Of a DNA stretch of 33,119 bases, positions 15,876-23,600 are shown piece by piece; positions within the stretch are counted from its first letter, which is position 1, and every line of letters starts with the position of its first letter. Location of the stretch: NCBI GenBank assembly GCA_016293265.1, contig JAEDEN010000015.1:1-33119 (forward strand). The letters are read 5' to 3'. A model generated the notes under the pieces. It did no database searches and was not told the origin of the DNA. It worked only from the letters and a program-made list of their open reading frames with translations. The DNA is from Oscillospiraceae bacterium. GTDB taxonomy: Bacteria > Bacillota > Clostridia > Oscillospirales > Oscillospiraceae. The translations under genes were made by a program, and so were the position numbers.

Positions 15876-16274
15876 ATGAAACGGATTCTGTATTTGATTT
15901 TTGCGCTTTGCCTCCTCAGCGGCTGTGGTGCCGCGGAGTCTCAGAAGGAAGAGGAACCTTCCTACCGCCAAATTTCAATGGAGGAGGCGGTGCGCATGAT
16001 GGAGGAAGAAGAGGATTATCTCATCCTGGATGTGCGCACGGAGGCGGAATTTGCCGAGGCGCACATTCCCGGTGCCGTCTGCATCCCTAATGAGACCATC
16101 GGTACGGAGGAGATATCCGGCCTTCCCGACAAGGACCAGCTCATCCTGGTCTACTGCCGCAGCGGCAACCGCAGTAAGCAGGCGGCCCGGAAGCTGGCGG
16201 ACCTGGGATATACCGGTATCGTGGAATTTGGAGGGATCCTTGATTGGCCGGGGGAGATGGTCAGCGGCGGCTGA
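15876..16274 (+). CDS. Rhodanese-domain lipoprotein
   Basis: A 132-residue exported protein. The N-terminus MKRILYLIFALCLLSGCG is a lipoprotein signal with lipobox LSGC (Cys17), so it is probably anchored on the outer face of the membrane. After a Glu-rich linker the rhodanese domain runs from about residue 32 to the end: LILDVRTEAEFAEAHIPGAV, then the active loop VYCRSGNRS with catalytic Cys94, and GGILDWPGEM. It may move sulfane sulfur or act in redox chemistry at the surface; the substrate is unknown. Start is uncertain: ATG 15852 would add eight charged residues and abuts AAGGTG, whereas 15876 gives a normal signal peptide but a poor ribosome site. It starts close behind the glycosyltransferase gene. 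Confidence 0.85.
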   Translation: MKRILYLIFALCLLSGCGAAESQKEEEPSYRQISMEEAVRMMEEEEDYLILDVRTEAEFAEAHIPGAVCIPNETIGTEEISGLPDKDQLILVYCRSGNRSKQAARKLADLGYTGIVEFGGILDWPGEMVSGG

Positions 16275-16365
16275 AAAATGTAAAATTCCCCCCCGGCAAT
16301 CGGCTCAGGGGAGCAGGCGCAAGGTGACAACCATCCGTTTGTGTGCTCCTGCCCATTATAGAATA

Positions 16366-16406
16366 ACGCCCGTCTGGCGCAAGGTGCGGCAGACGGGCGT
16401 ATTTCT
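16366..16406. terminator. Terminator-like hairpin between convergent genes
   Basis: ACGCCCGTCTG (16366-16376) pairs with CAGACGGGCGT (16390-16400). Both sides are only modestly T-rich (ATTTCTT on the plus strand), so it may serve the rhodanese gene and trmB with moderate efficiency. Confidence 0.6.
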
Positions 16407-17443
16407 TATGTTTCCTGTTTGGCCGGCTCCGCCTTACAGAAGTAAGGGCCGCAGTCAGGCTCATGGGTGTGGACATAGGTCCAGGTAAAGTCCTTGTCCA
16501 CGATGTAAAGATCATCCTTGTCCTCAAAGAAGGCCGCATCCACATTTCCTGCGGGCTTGATGTAAGCTTTGTCGTGCCAAAGCCCCTCGTAGAAGAGGTA
16601 GGCGTCGCCGGTATCCATGGCGGCCAACGCCCTGCGTGCCTCATCACCCTCCAGGCAGGGGGCGAGCTTGAAGGAGAATACATGCCAGAGGAAGTTGCCC
16701 TCGGCGAAGACGTGCTTGCCGAGCTCCGCCTCGGGAGCGCTTGCGGCAAAGGCGTCCAGCCAGCGGTCCGTCACGGTTTCCAGATTGGTGGGGAAGGGCT
16801 CCTCCCAAGGCACCATGGTGGCCACCAGCCGGTTGATGGGGAGGCCCTGCTCATAGAATTTTGCCTCGTAGTCCGTCATCACGCCCACAGGGCCATTTTC
16901 GTGGAGGTTCCGGGTGACCTCAGAGAGGGTGAACCCGAACTTGGGGATCTCCTCCACAGAGAATTCAAAGAGGGGCTGGTTGTCCGTCTTGAAGTGGATC
17001 TGCCCGCCCATCTTCAAAACCTGGCGGTAGAGCTTGAGAAAATTGCCGTGGGTCAGGCGGCGTTTTGCGTGGCGCTTGCTGGGCCAGGGATCGGAGAAAT
17101 TGAGGTAGATACGGTCAATCTCGCCGGGCTCAAAGAAGTTGGGGAGCTGGTCGGCGTTGGCGTCCACGAAAAAGACGTTGGTGAGGCCCGCATTCACACA
17201 GCGTTCCATGGCCACCACCATGGCGTCGGGCACCATTTCCACGGCGATGAAGAGGACATCCGGCTCCGCCGCCGCCACACCGGCGGTAAAACGGCCCTTG
17301 CCGCAGCCCAGCTCCAGCCGGATCTCCCGGGCCTCAGGCATCAGCTCCCGCCAGGCGCCCCGGCGGTCGTAGGGGTCGCGGATCAGACGGTCACTGCAGC
17401 GATCCATCCGGGGAATCAGATTCTTCTTTCTCCGCATTCTCAT
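16406..17443 (-). CDS. trmB: tRNA (guanine-N7)-methyltransferase TrmB with C-terminal DUF4275-like domain
   Basis: TrmB methylates G46 of tRNAs using S-adenosylmethionine. Residues 1-215 form a complete TrmB domain: SAM site LELGCGKGRFT (43-53), VEMVPDAMV (68-76), the catalytic NFSDPWPSKRHAKRRL (115-130) and TDYEAKFYEQG (190-200). The protein is 345 residues, about 130 more than a typical bacterial TrmB. Residues 225-345 hold a second domain with GNFLWHVFSF, CLEGDEARRAL, YLFYEG and DKDFTWTYVHTHEPDCGPYF, which matches my memory of DUF4275 (moderate confidence). That domain has no known function. There is no stop or frameshift between the two parts. Start at 17443 has AGGAGG ten bases upstream; promoter at 17550-17578. 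Confidence 0.9.
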   Translation of the reverse strand: MRMRRKKNLIPRMDRCSDRLIRDPYDRRGAWRELMPEAREIRLELGCGKGRFTAGVAAAEPDVLFIAVEMVPDAMVVAMERCVNAGLTNVFFVDANADQLPNFFEPGEIDRIYLNFSDPWPSKRHAKRRLTHGNFLKLYRQVLKMGGQIHFKTDNQPLFEFSVEEIPKFGFTLSEVTRNLHENGPVGVMTDYEAKFYEQGLPINRLVATMVPWEEPFPTNLETVTDRWLDAFAASAPEAELGKHVFAEGNFLWHVFSFKLAPCLEGDEARRALAAMDTGDAYLFYEGLWHDKAYIKPAGNVDAAFFEDKDDLYIVDKDFTWTYVHTHEPDCGPYFCKAEPAKQET

Positions 17444-17549
17444 AAATTATAAACCTCCTGGGTGGTCATTTTCAAAGCTTGCCGGCGGCCCGGCGGCGAA
17501 AAAGCGGGGGAGAGGGACCACGGCCACAAGTCCTTGTGGCGCCGGGGCT

Positions 17550-17578
17550 ATTTTACCACAGGAAATCGGCCCTGTAAA
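17550..17578 (-). promoter_or_regulatory. Sigma-A promoter of trmB
   Basis: On the minus strand TTTACA (17578-17573), 17-base spacer, TAAAAT (17555-17550), extended by TGG. The perfect 8-base inverted repeat at 17523-17540 lies just downstream of the expected start of transcription. Confidence 0.75.
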
Positions 17579-17622
17579 TGATTTTTCCGCGGCAGAGGAG
17601 GGGGGAAAACCGGACAGATTGT

Positions 17623-17636
17623 GTTAACGAATTAAC
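17623..17636. promoter_or_regulatory. Rex-like operator
   Basis: GTTAA-CGAA-TTAAC is a perfect inverted repeat with a four-base spacer. It matches the core of the Clostridial Rex consensus TTGTTAANNNNTTAACAA, with one of two outer bases conserved on each side. Rex senses NADH/NAD+ and is known to control butyrate-forming genes. It sits between a possible -35 TTGTGT (17619-17624) and TATAAA (17644-17649), 19 bases apart. Confidence 0.5.
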
Positions 17637-17716
17637 GAAAAAGTATAAAATCAAAGGCGATTTTTGTATGAAGTGTCAAAAAGCAAAAAATAGTGTCTCA
17701 ACTACGAAAATTTGTC

Positions 17717-17745
17717 TTGATTATTGCGCAAGGGCCCCCTATAAT
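17717..17745 (+). promoter_or_regulatory. Main sigma-A promoter of hbd-bcd-etfBA
   Basis: TTGATT (17717-17722), 17-base spacer, perfect TATAAT (17740-17745). A transcript from here has a leader of about 85 bases with a weak hairpin (17755-17781) followed by TGTTTTT. Confidence 0.82.
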
Positions 17746-17835
17746 AAACATTGTGAGTAAATTAGCAAAGTCGGTTTACTCTGTTTTTCATGCTTTGAAA
17801 GGAAAAACCGCAGAAACGAAATAGGAGGAATAGAC

Positions 17836-18672
17836 ATGAAAGTCGCAATTTTCGGCGCAGGAACCATGGGCAGCGGTATTGCGCAGGTCTTTGCCGCAAA
17901 GGGCCACACCGCTCTGATGTATGCCAGTTCTGTTGCTTCCGCACAGAGACACAAGGACAAGTTGGCCGCCTCTCTTGCCAAGCGCGTGGCAAAGGGCAAG
18001 ATGACCCAGGAAGCTGTTGACGCTCTGCTTGCCAACATCCTGGTCGAAGAGAAGGCTGCCGCCGCCGACGCCGATCTGATCATCGAGTGCGTCAAGGAAG
18101 ACATGGCCACCAAGAAGGAGCTGCTGTGCGAGCTGGATGAGATGTGCAAGAGCGAGACCATTTTCGCTTCCAACACCTCTTCTCTCTCCATCACCGAGAT
18201 GGGTCACGGCCTGAAGCACCCCGTCATCGGTATGCACTTCTTCAACCCCGTGCCCAGCATGAAGCTGGTTGAGATCATCCGCGGTGCCAACACCACCCAG
18301 GAGACCTTCGACGCCATTTACAAGCTGACCCAGGAGATCGGCAAGGATCCCGTTGAGGTTGCTGAGGCCCCCGGCTTCGTCGTCAACAAGATCCTGATCC
18401 CCATGATCAACGAGGCCATCGGCCTGGTGGAGACCGGTGTTGCTTCCGTGGCTGACATCGACAAGTCCATGCAGTTGGGCGCCAACCATCCCATGGGCCC
18501 CCTGGCTCTGGGCGACTTCATCGGCCTGGATGTGTGCCTGGCGATTATGAACACCCTCTATGAGGAAACCGGCGATCCCAAGTATCGTCCCGCCCTGCTG
18601 CTGAAGAAGATGGTCCGCGGCGGCCTGCTGGGCAAGAAGACCGGCAAGGGCTTCTACGATTATTCCAAGTAA
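17836..18672 (+). CDS. hbd: 3-hydroxybutyryl-CoA dehydrogenase
   Basis: NAD(P)-dependent enzyme that reduces acetoacetyl-CoA to 3-hydroxybutyryl-CoA in the butyrate pathway. The 278-residue product is of normal length. The dinucleotide fold begins VAIFGAGTMGSGIAQ (GxGxxG at 7-12), the catalytic region is PVIGMHFFNPVPSMKLVEII with the active histidine near residue 134, and the C-terminal domain contains GFVVNKILIPMINEA and LGDFIGLDV. Start follows AGGAGG by eight bases. First gene of a four-gene operon; all four use strongly C-ending codons (GGC, ATC, AAG), unlike their neighbours, which indicates very high expression. Confidence 0.96.
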   Translation: MKVAIFGAGTMGSGIAQVFAAKGHTALMYASSVASAQRHKDKLAASLAKRVAKGKMTQEAVDALLANILVEEKAAAADADLIIECVKEDMATKKELLCELDEMCKSETIFASNTSSLSITEMGHGLKHPVIGMHFFNPVPSMKLVEIIRGANTTQETFDAIYKLTQEIGKDPVEVAEAPGFVVNKILIPMINEAIGLVETGVASVADIDKSMQLGANHPMGPLALGDFIGLDVCLAIMNTLYEETGDPKYRPALLLKKMVRGGLLGKKTGKGFYDYSK

Positions 18673-18715
18673 ACTGGTGTTCCAGGAAAACCTGAAAGAA
18701 AAGGAGTAAAAGGTA

Positions 18716-19855
18716 ATGGATTTTCATCTGACGAAAGAACAGCAGATGCTCCGCAAGATGTACCGTGAATTTGCCGAGAACGAGGTCAAGCCTCTGGCTC
18801 AGGAGATCGACGAAGAAGAGCGTTTCCCCATGGAGACCGTTGAGAAGATGGGCAAGCTCGGTATGATGGGCATCTACTTCCCCAAGGAGTACGGCGGTGC
18901 CGGCGGCGACGTTCTCAGCTACGCCATGGCCGTTGAGGAGATGGCCAAGGTCTGCGGCACTACCGCTGTTATCCTCTCCGCTCACACCTCCCTGTGCTGC
19001 GCCCCCATCTTTGAGCACGGCACCGAGGAGCAGAAGCGCAAGTATCTGCCCGACCTGCTCTCCGGCAAGAAGATCGGCGCTTTCGGCCTGACCGAGCCCG
19101 GCGCCGGTACCGATGCTTCCGGCCAGCAGACCACTGCTGTCCTGGAGGGCGATCACTACGTTCTGAACGGCTCCAAGTGCTTCATCACCAACGGCACTGT
19201 GGCTGAGACTTTCGTTGTCTTCGCCATGACCGACAAGAAGGCCGGCAACCACGGCATCTCCGCCTTCATCGTTGAAAAGAGCTTCCCCGGCTTCTCTGTC
19301 GGCAAGCACGAGAAGAAGATGGGTATCCGCGGCTCCTCCACCTGCGACCTGATCTTCGAGGACTGCATCGTTCCCAAGGAGAACCTGCTGGGCAAGGAAG
19401 GCAAGGGCTTCAAGATCGCCATGATGACCCTGGACGGCGGCCGTATCGGCATCGCTTCCCAGGCTCTGGGCCTGGCTGAGGGCGCCATTGACGAGGCTGT
19501 CAAGTACACCAAGGAGCGCGTCCAGTTCGGCCGTCCCATCAGCAAGTTCCAGAACACCCAGTTCCAGCTGGCTGATATGGCCTGCCGCGCACAGGCTGCC
19601 CAGTACGTGGTGTATGCCGCTGCCATGAAGAAGCAGAACCACGAGCCCTACAGCGACGCCGCTGCTATGGCCAAGCTGTTTGCCGCTGAGACCGCTTCCG
19701 ATGTGACCCGCCGCGCCGTTCAGCTGTTCGGCGGCTATGGCTACACCCGTGAGTATCCCGTGGAGCGCATGATGCGCGACGCCAAGATTACCGAGATCTA
19801 CGAAGGTACTTCCGAGGTTCAGCGCATGGTCATCGCCAAGAGCCTGGGTCTGTAA
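18716..19855 (+). CDS. bcd: Butyryl-CoA dehydrogenase (acyl-CoA dehydrogenase)
   Basis: FAD enzyme that reduces crotonyl-CoA to butyryl-CoA, working with EtfAB so that crotonyl-CoA reduction drives reduction of ferredoxin (flavin-based bifurcation). The 379-residue product has the standard acyl-CoA dehydrogenase layout: N-terminal helical domain from FHLTKEQQMLRKMYREFA, FAD/substrate loop GLTEPGAGTDASG, mid-domain beta barrel, and YTKERVQFGRPISKFQ. The catalytic base is Glu363 in IYEGTSEVQRM, the position expected for short-chain enzymes. Start at 18716 follows AAGGAGTAAAAGGTA. The gap from hbd is 43 bases with no terminator. Confidence 0.96.
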   Translation: MDFHLTKEQQMLRKMYREFAENEVKPLAQEIDEEERFPMETVEKMGKLGMMGIYFPKEYGGAGGDVLSYAMAVEEMAKVCGTTAVILSAHTSLCCAPIFEHGTEEQKRKYLPDLLSGKKIGAFGLTEPGAGTDASGQQTTAVLEGDHYVLNGSKCFITNGTVAETFVVFAMTDKKAGNHGISAFIVEKSFPGFSVGKHEKKMGIRGSSTCDLIFEDCIVPKENLLGKEGKGFKIAMMTLDGGRIGIASQALGLAEGAIDEAVKYTKERVQFGRPISKFQNTQFQLADMACRAQAAQYVVYAAAMKKQNHEPYSDAAAMAKLFAAETASDVTRRAVQLFGGYGYTREYPVERMMRDAKITEIYEGTSEVQRMVIAKSLGL

Positions 19856-19878
19856 AGAAATAGGAGGTTTCGATCGAA

Positions 19879-20682
19879 ATGAAAGTTATCGTTTGTGTCA
19901 AGCAGGTTCCCGATACCTCCGGCAAGGTGGCCGTGAACCCCGATGGTACCCTGGATCGTGCATCCATGCAGACCATTACCAACCCCGACGACCTGAACGC
20001 CGTCGAGGCTGCTCTGAAGCTCAAGGACGAAACCGGCTGCGAAGTCGTGGTCGTCACCATGGGTCCCCCTCCCGCGGAGGGTATGCTGCGTGAGATCCTG
20101 GCCCGCGGTGCCGACAGAGCCGTTCTGGTCTCCGGCCGTGAGTTCGGCGGCAGCGATACTTATGCTACTTCCCAGATCATCGCCGCGGCCATCAACCGCA
20201 TCGGCGTTGAGGCGGACGATATCGTGATGTGCGGCCGTCAGGCCATCGACGGCGATACCGCTCAGGTTGGCCCCCAGATCGCTGAGAAGCTGCACCTGCC
20301 CCAGGTCACTTACGCCGCTGATATCCACAAGGATGGCGATACCATTACCGTCAAGCGTATGCTGGAGGACGGCTACATGACCATCAAGGTCAAGACCCCC
20401 TGCCTGCTCACCTGCATCAAGGAGCTCAACGAGCCCCGTTACATGAGCGTCGGCGGCGTTTTCGAGGCTTACAGCAAGCCCATGGATGTCTTCGATTACA
20501 ACGCTCTGAAGGACGATCCCCTGATCGATCCCACTACCATCGGCCTCAAGGGTTCTCCCACCAACATCCTCACCTCCTTCACTCCTCCCCAGAAGGGCGC
20601 CGGCATGATGCTGGACGAGGGCGACGACAAGGCGAACTGCGAGAAGCTGGCCAGCCTGCTGGCTAAGAAGCACATCATCTAA
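19879..20682 (+). CDS. etfB: Electron transfer flavoprotein, beta subunit
   Basis: EtfB of the Bcd/Etf complex; in bifurcating members it binds the FAD that splits the electron pair from NADH. The 267-residue product begins MKVIVCVKQVPDTSGKVAVNPDGTL and contains ILARGADRAVLVS, CGRQAIDGDTAQVGPQIAE and the region PRYMSVGGVFEAY, all typical. Its length and the pairing with a Bcd favour the bifurcating group, but biochemical bifurcation cannot be shown from sequence alone. It follows bcd after 23 bases, with TAGGAGG as ribosome site. Confidence 0.95.
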   Translation: MKVIVCVKQVPDTSGKVAVNPDGTLDRASMQTITNPDDLNAVEAALKLKDETGCEVVVVTMGPPPAEGMLREILARGADRAVLVSGREFGGSDTYATSQIIAAAINRIGVEADDIVMCGRQAIDGDTAQVGPQIAEKLHLPQVTYAADIHKDGDTITVKRMLEDGYMTIKVKTPCLLTCIKELNEPRYMSVGGVFEAYSKPMDVFDYNALKDDPLIDPTTIGLKGSPTNILTSFTPPQKGAGMMLDEGDDKANCEKLASLLAKKHII

Positions 20683-20702
20683 GGAAGGAGAAAGATACGA
20701 CT

Positions 20703-21839
20703 ATGTCTACTTTTAACAACACTGATCTTGCTGCTTTCAAGGATGTTTGGGTTTTCTGCGAGCAGCGCCAGGGCAAGCTGATGCCCACCGATTTTGAGCT
20801 GATCTCCGAAGGCCGCCGTCTGGCTGATGAGCTGGGCGTGCAGCTTTGCGGTCTGCTGCTGGGCGACAATGTCGAGGGCCTGGCCAAGGAGCTGGGCGGC
20901 TACGGCGCTGACAAGGTCATCGTCTGCGAGCATCCCCTGCTGAAGGAGTACACCACCGACGCTTATGCCAAGGTGATCTGCGATGTCATCGAGGAGATGA
21001 AGCCCGAGGCGTTCCTGATCGGCGCTACCAACATCGGCCGTGACCTGGGCCCCCGCTGCGCTGCCCGCCTGCACACCGGCCTGTGCGCTGACTGCACTCA
21101 CCTGGATGTTGACATGGGCATCTACAAGGGCTTCCTGCATGAGGCCTCCACTCTGCCCGATGCCAAGATCGAGGGCATGAACAGCGCCATCGTTCTGGGC
21201 GAGAAGCACGACGTGTCCCGCGACCTGAAGATGACCCGTCCTGCTTTCGGCGGTCACCTGATGGCCACCATCATCTGCCCCCGTTTCCGTCCCACCATGG
21301 CTACCGTCCGTCCCGGCGTTATGAAGAAGGCTCCCTTCGATCAGGCCAAGGCTGACGCCTGCGAGATCGTCAAGCCTGCTTTCGAGCTGTCCGAGGCCGA
21401 TCTCCAGACCGAGGTCGTGGAGGTTGTTAAGGCTGCCAAGAAGCTGGTCGATCTGATCGGTGCTGACTTCATCGTTTCCTGCGGCCGCGGCATCAGCAAG
21501 GATGTCGAGAAGGGCATCGCCCTGGCTGAGGAGCTGGCTGCTGAGCTGGGCGGCGTTGTTGGCGGTTCCCGTGCCGTCATCGACTCCGGCTGGATGACCG
21601 CTGACCATCAGGTCGGTCAGACCGGCAAGACCGTCCATCCCAAGGTCTATGTTGCTCTGGGTATTTCCGGTGCCATCCAGCACAAGGCTGGTATGCAGGA
21701 TTCCGAGTGCATCATCGCCGTCAACAAGAACGAGACTGCCCCCATCTTCGAGATCGCCGATTACGGCATCTGCGGCGACCTGTTCAAGGTCACTCCGCTG
21801 CTGATCGAGGCTGTCCGCGCTGCTAAGGCTGCCAAGTAA
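20703..21839 (+). CDS. etfA: Electron transfer flavoprotein, alpha subunit
   Basis: EtfA partner of EtfB; it carries the electron-shuttling FAD. The 378-residue product has an N-terminal adenine-nucleotide-alpha-like domain (DVWVFCEQRQGKLMPTDFEL) and the conserved C-terminal FAD domain: SCGRGISKDVEKGIALAEEL, GGSRAVIDSGWM, QVGQTGKTVHPKVYVALGIS and IQHKAGMQDSECIIAVNKN. It lacks the N-terminal ferredoxin extension found in some Clostridial EtfA proteins. It is the last gene of the operon; a strong terminator follows within 15 bases. Confidence 0.95.
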   Translation: MSTFNNTDLAAFKDVWVFCEQRQGKLMPTDFELISEGRRLADELGVQLCGLLLGDNVEGLAKELGGYGADKVIVCEHPLLKEYTTDAYAKVICDVIEEMKPEAFLIGATNIGRDLGPRCAARLHTGLCADCTHLDVDMGIYKGFLHEASTLPDAKIEGMNSAIVLGEKHDVSRDLKMTRPAFGGHLMATIICPRFRPTMATVRPGVMKKAPFDQAKADACEIVKPAFELSEADLQTEVVEVVKAAKKLVDLIGADFIVSCGRGISKDVEKGIALAEELAAELGGVVGGSRAVIDSGWMTADHQVGQTGKTVHPKVYVALGISGAIQHKAGMQDSECIIAVNKNETAPIFEIADYGICGDLFKVTPLLIEAVRAAKAAK

Positions 21840-21853
21840 GAAACCTTTTTGCA

Positions 21854-21887
21854 AAACCCCGGAGAGTTTCTCCGGGGTTTTGTTTTT
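21854..21887 (+). terminator. Intrinsic terminator of the butyrate operon
   Basis: AAACCCCGGAGA (21854-21865), GTT loop, TCTCCGGGGTTT (21869-21880), then TGTTTTT. Confidence 0.95.
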
Positions 21888-21902
21888 ACCAGCGATTGGG
21901 GA

Positions 21903-21931
21903 TTGCGCAAATGTGTTGAAGATGCTATACT
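21903..21931 (+). promoter_or_regulatory. Promoter of the sulfite/nitrite reductase gene
   Basis: TTGCGC (21903-21908), 17-base spacer, TATACT (21926-21931). Confidence 0.55.
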
Positions 21932-21994
21932 TTGCAGTAGAATCATACCAGCTTTGAACATATAGAAAATATAAATGTGAAAGGGTTTTGCGTA

Positions 21995-23530
21995 ATGATG
22001 GAAGAAAAATGGCTGGAAACCTACCGTGCCGAAATCAACGCGTTTTCCGAGAAAATCGCTGCCTTTCAACGGGGCGAGATTGAAAAAAAGGATTATAAAG
22101 GCGCTTCCGGCGGCATGGGTACCTATGCTCAGCGGGACTCCAGCCGGCATATGCTGCGCCTGCGCCTGCCCGGCGGCAGGCTGACCGTTGCACAGATGAA
22201 ATTCATCAGCGAGGCGGTTGCGGCCTATGACGTTAAAAAGCTGAAGCTCACCACCTGTGAGAGTATTCAGATGCACGATCTGGAGGCCCATCAGGTGGCC
22301 CCGATCCTCTCCGGTGCCATCAACTGCGGAATCATCAGCCGGGGCGGCGGCGGCGACAATCCCCGCAACGTTATGTGCAGCCCTCTTTCCGGTGTGCAGG
22401 CAGGGGAGGCCTTTGATGTGATGCCCTATGCCGAGGCTGCCACGAAGTATTGTCTTTCCATCTGCCGGGATATTCATATGCCCCGCAAGCTGAAGATCGC
22501 TTTTTCCAATGGTGCGGAGGACAGTGTCCACAGCGCTTTTCGCGATATGGGGTTCCGGGCCCAGAAGGACGGCACCTTTGCCCTTTCCATCGCCGGCGGC
22601 CTGGGCAATAACCACCGTATGGGCGTTTTGGTGGATGAAGCGGTGAAGCCCTCTCAGATCCTCTATTACATCAAGGGTATGATCGACACCTTCTGTGCCC
22701 ATGGCAACTACCAGAACCGTGCCAAGGCCCGCACGCGCTATCTGCAGGAGACCCTGGGAGACGCTTTGAAGGAGACCTACCTTGCCAACGTGGATGCTGC
22801 CAAGGCATCTGGCGGCCTGGATTTGGAGATCGTCCCTGAGACGGTTACCAAGACAGGGGAGGGGGAGATTTCCGATGCACGCGTGACGGCCCAGAAGCAA
22901 AAGGGCCTCTATGCGGTGAAATACCATCCCATTGGCGGCGATCTGCCTGTGGGAAAGGTGAGGGAGCTGTACACCCTTCTGCGTGATATGCCTCAGACAG
23001 AATGCCGTGTCGCCCCCAACGAGACCCTGTACATCATCAATCTCACTGCTGCTGAGGCAGAAAAGGTTCTGGCCGCCACCGCTGACGGCGCCAGAACGGA
23101 ATTTGAATACAGCTCCGCCTGCATTGGCGCTTCTATCTGCCAGCAGGGCGTGCGGGATTCCCAGGCCCTGCTGAAGGCTGCTGTGAGCGCCGTGCGGGAG
23201 GCTGGTATTCCCGATGGAGCCCTTCCCAGGATCGTGGTTTCCGGCTGCGTGTCCAGCTGTGCGGCCCATCAGGTGGGCGCCATTGGCTTCCAGGGTACGG
23301 TGAAGGCGGTGGATGGGAAGCCCCAGCCTGCGTTCAAGATGTTCCTGGGCGGTACTGATGAGTTGGGACAGGCCAAGTTTGGCGAGGGCGGAGCGATCAT
23401 TCTGGAGAAGGACATCCCCGCCATGCTGGTGGATCTGGGCGGTGCCGCTGCCGCCTCCGGTATGAATTGGGCCCAGTGGTCCGTGGAAAAGGCCGGTGCG
23501 CTGCGGGAGATCGTCTCCAAGTACGCCTGA
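21995..23530 (+). CDS. Siroheme-[4Fe-4S] nitrite/sulfite reductase
   Basis: Member of the ferredoxin-dependent nitrite/sulfite reductase family (NirA/Sir), which carries out six-electron reduction of sulfite to sulfide or nitrite to ammonia. The 511-residue product has two repeats of the ferrodoxin-like half-domain; the first contains MLRLRLPGGRLTVAQM, the second AVKYHPIGGDLPVGKV. Cluster ligands are present as Cys376-x5-Cys382 (ACIGASIC) and Cys418-x3-Cys422 (GCVSSC), the C-x5-C-xn-C-x3-C pattern for the coupled cluster and siroheme. Sequence alone does not decide sulfite from nitrite. ATG 21995 is preferred, nine bases after AAAGGG, over GTG at 21977. The siroheme genes lie four genes downstream on the same strand. 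Confidence 0.9.
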   Translation: MMEEKWLETYRAEINAFSEKIAAFQRGEIEKKDYKGASGGMGTYAQRDSSRHMLRLRLPGGRLTVAQMKFISEAVAAYDVKKLKLTTCESIQMHDLEAHQVAPILSGAINCGIISRGGGGDNPRNVMCSPLSGVQAGEAFDVMPYAEAATKYCLSICRDIHMPRKLKIAFSNGAEDSVHSAFRDMGFRAQKDGTFALSIAGGLGNNHRMGVLVDEAVKPSQILYYIKGMIDTFCAHGNYQNRAKARTRYLQETLGDALKETYLANVDAAKASGGLDLEIVPETVTKTGEGEISDARVTAQKQKGLYAVKYHPIGGDLPVGKVRELYTLLRDMPQTECRVAPNETLYIINLTAAEAEKVLAATADGARTEFEYSSACIGASICQQGVRDSQALLKAAVSAVREAGIPDGALPRIVVSGCVSSCAAHQVGAIGFQGTVKAVDGKPQPAFKMFLGGTDELGQAKFGEGGAIILEKDIPAMLVDLGGAAAASGMNWAQWSVEKAGALREIVSKYA

Positions 23531-23543
23531 TCAGAGAAAAAAA

Positions 23544-23575
23544 AAGAAGGCAGGCGGAGCCGCCTGCCTTCTTTT
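23544..23575 (+). terminator. Intrinsic terminator after the reductase
   Basis: AAGAAGGCAGGCG (23544-23556), GAGC loop, CGCCTGCCTTCTT (23561-23573), ending in TTTTT. It separates the reductase from the ABC transporter genes. Confidence 0.92.
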
Positions 23576-23600
23576 TCCACTACAATAAGGATTTTGTAAA

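Larger units (their letters stand above)
17444..17835. other. Divergent control region between trmB and the butyrate operon
   Basis: No gene. It holds the trmB ribosome site, a perfect inverted repeat GCCACAAG-TC-CTTGTGGC (17523-17540) in the trmB leader, the trmB promoter, a Rex-like inverted repeat (17623-17636), one likely and one possible promoter for hbd, and an inverted repeat GAGTAAA / TTTACTC (17755-17781) just after the main hbd promoter. Confidence 0.65.

Noticed and set aside
18545..19642. Long minus-strand open frame of 365 codons opposite bcd
   Set aside because: Antisense frame produced by the strong third-position C bias of bcd; composition is low-complexity Leu/Gly/Ala and there is no ribosome site.
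20679..21854. 391-codon minus-strand open frame opposite etfA
   Set aside because: Same cause as for bcd; the operon terminator lies in its start region.
23531..23600. Possible cobalamin riboswitch before the BtuF-like gene
   Set aside because: The gap is only 70 bases and is filled by the reductase terminator.
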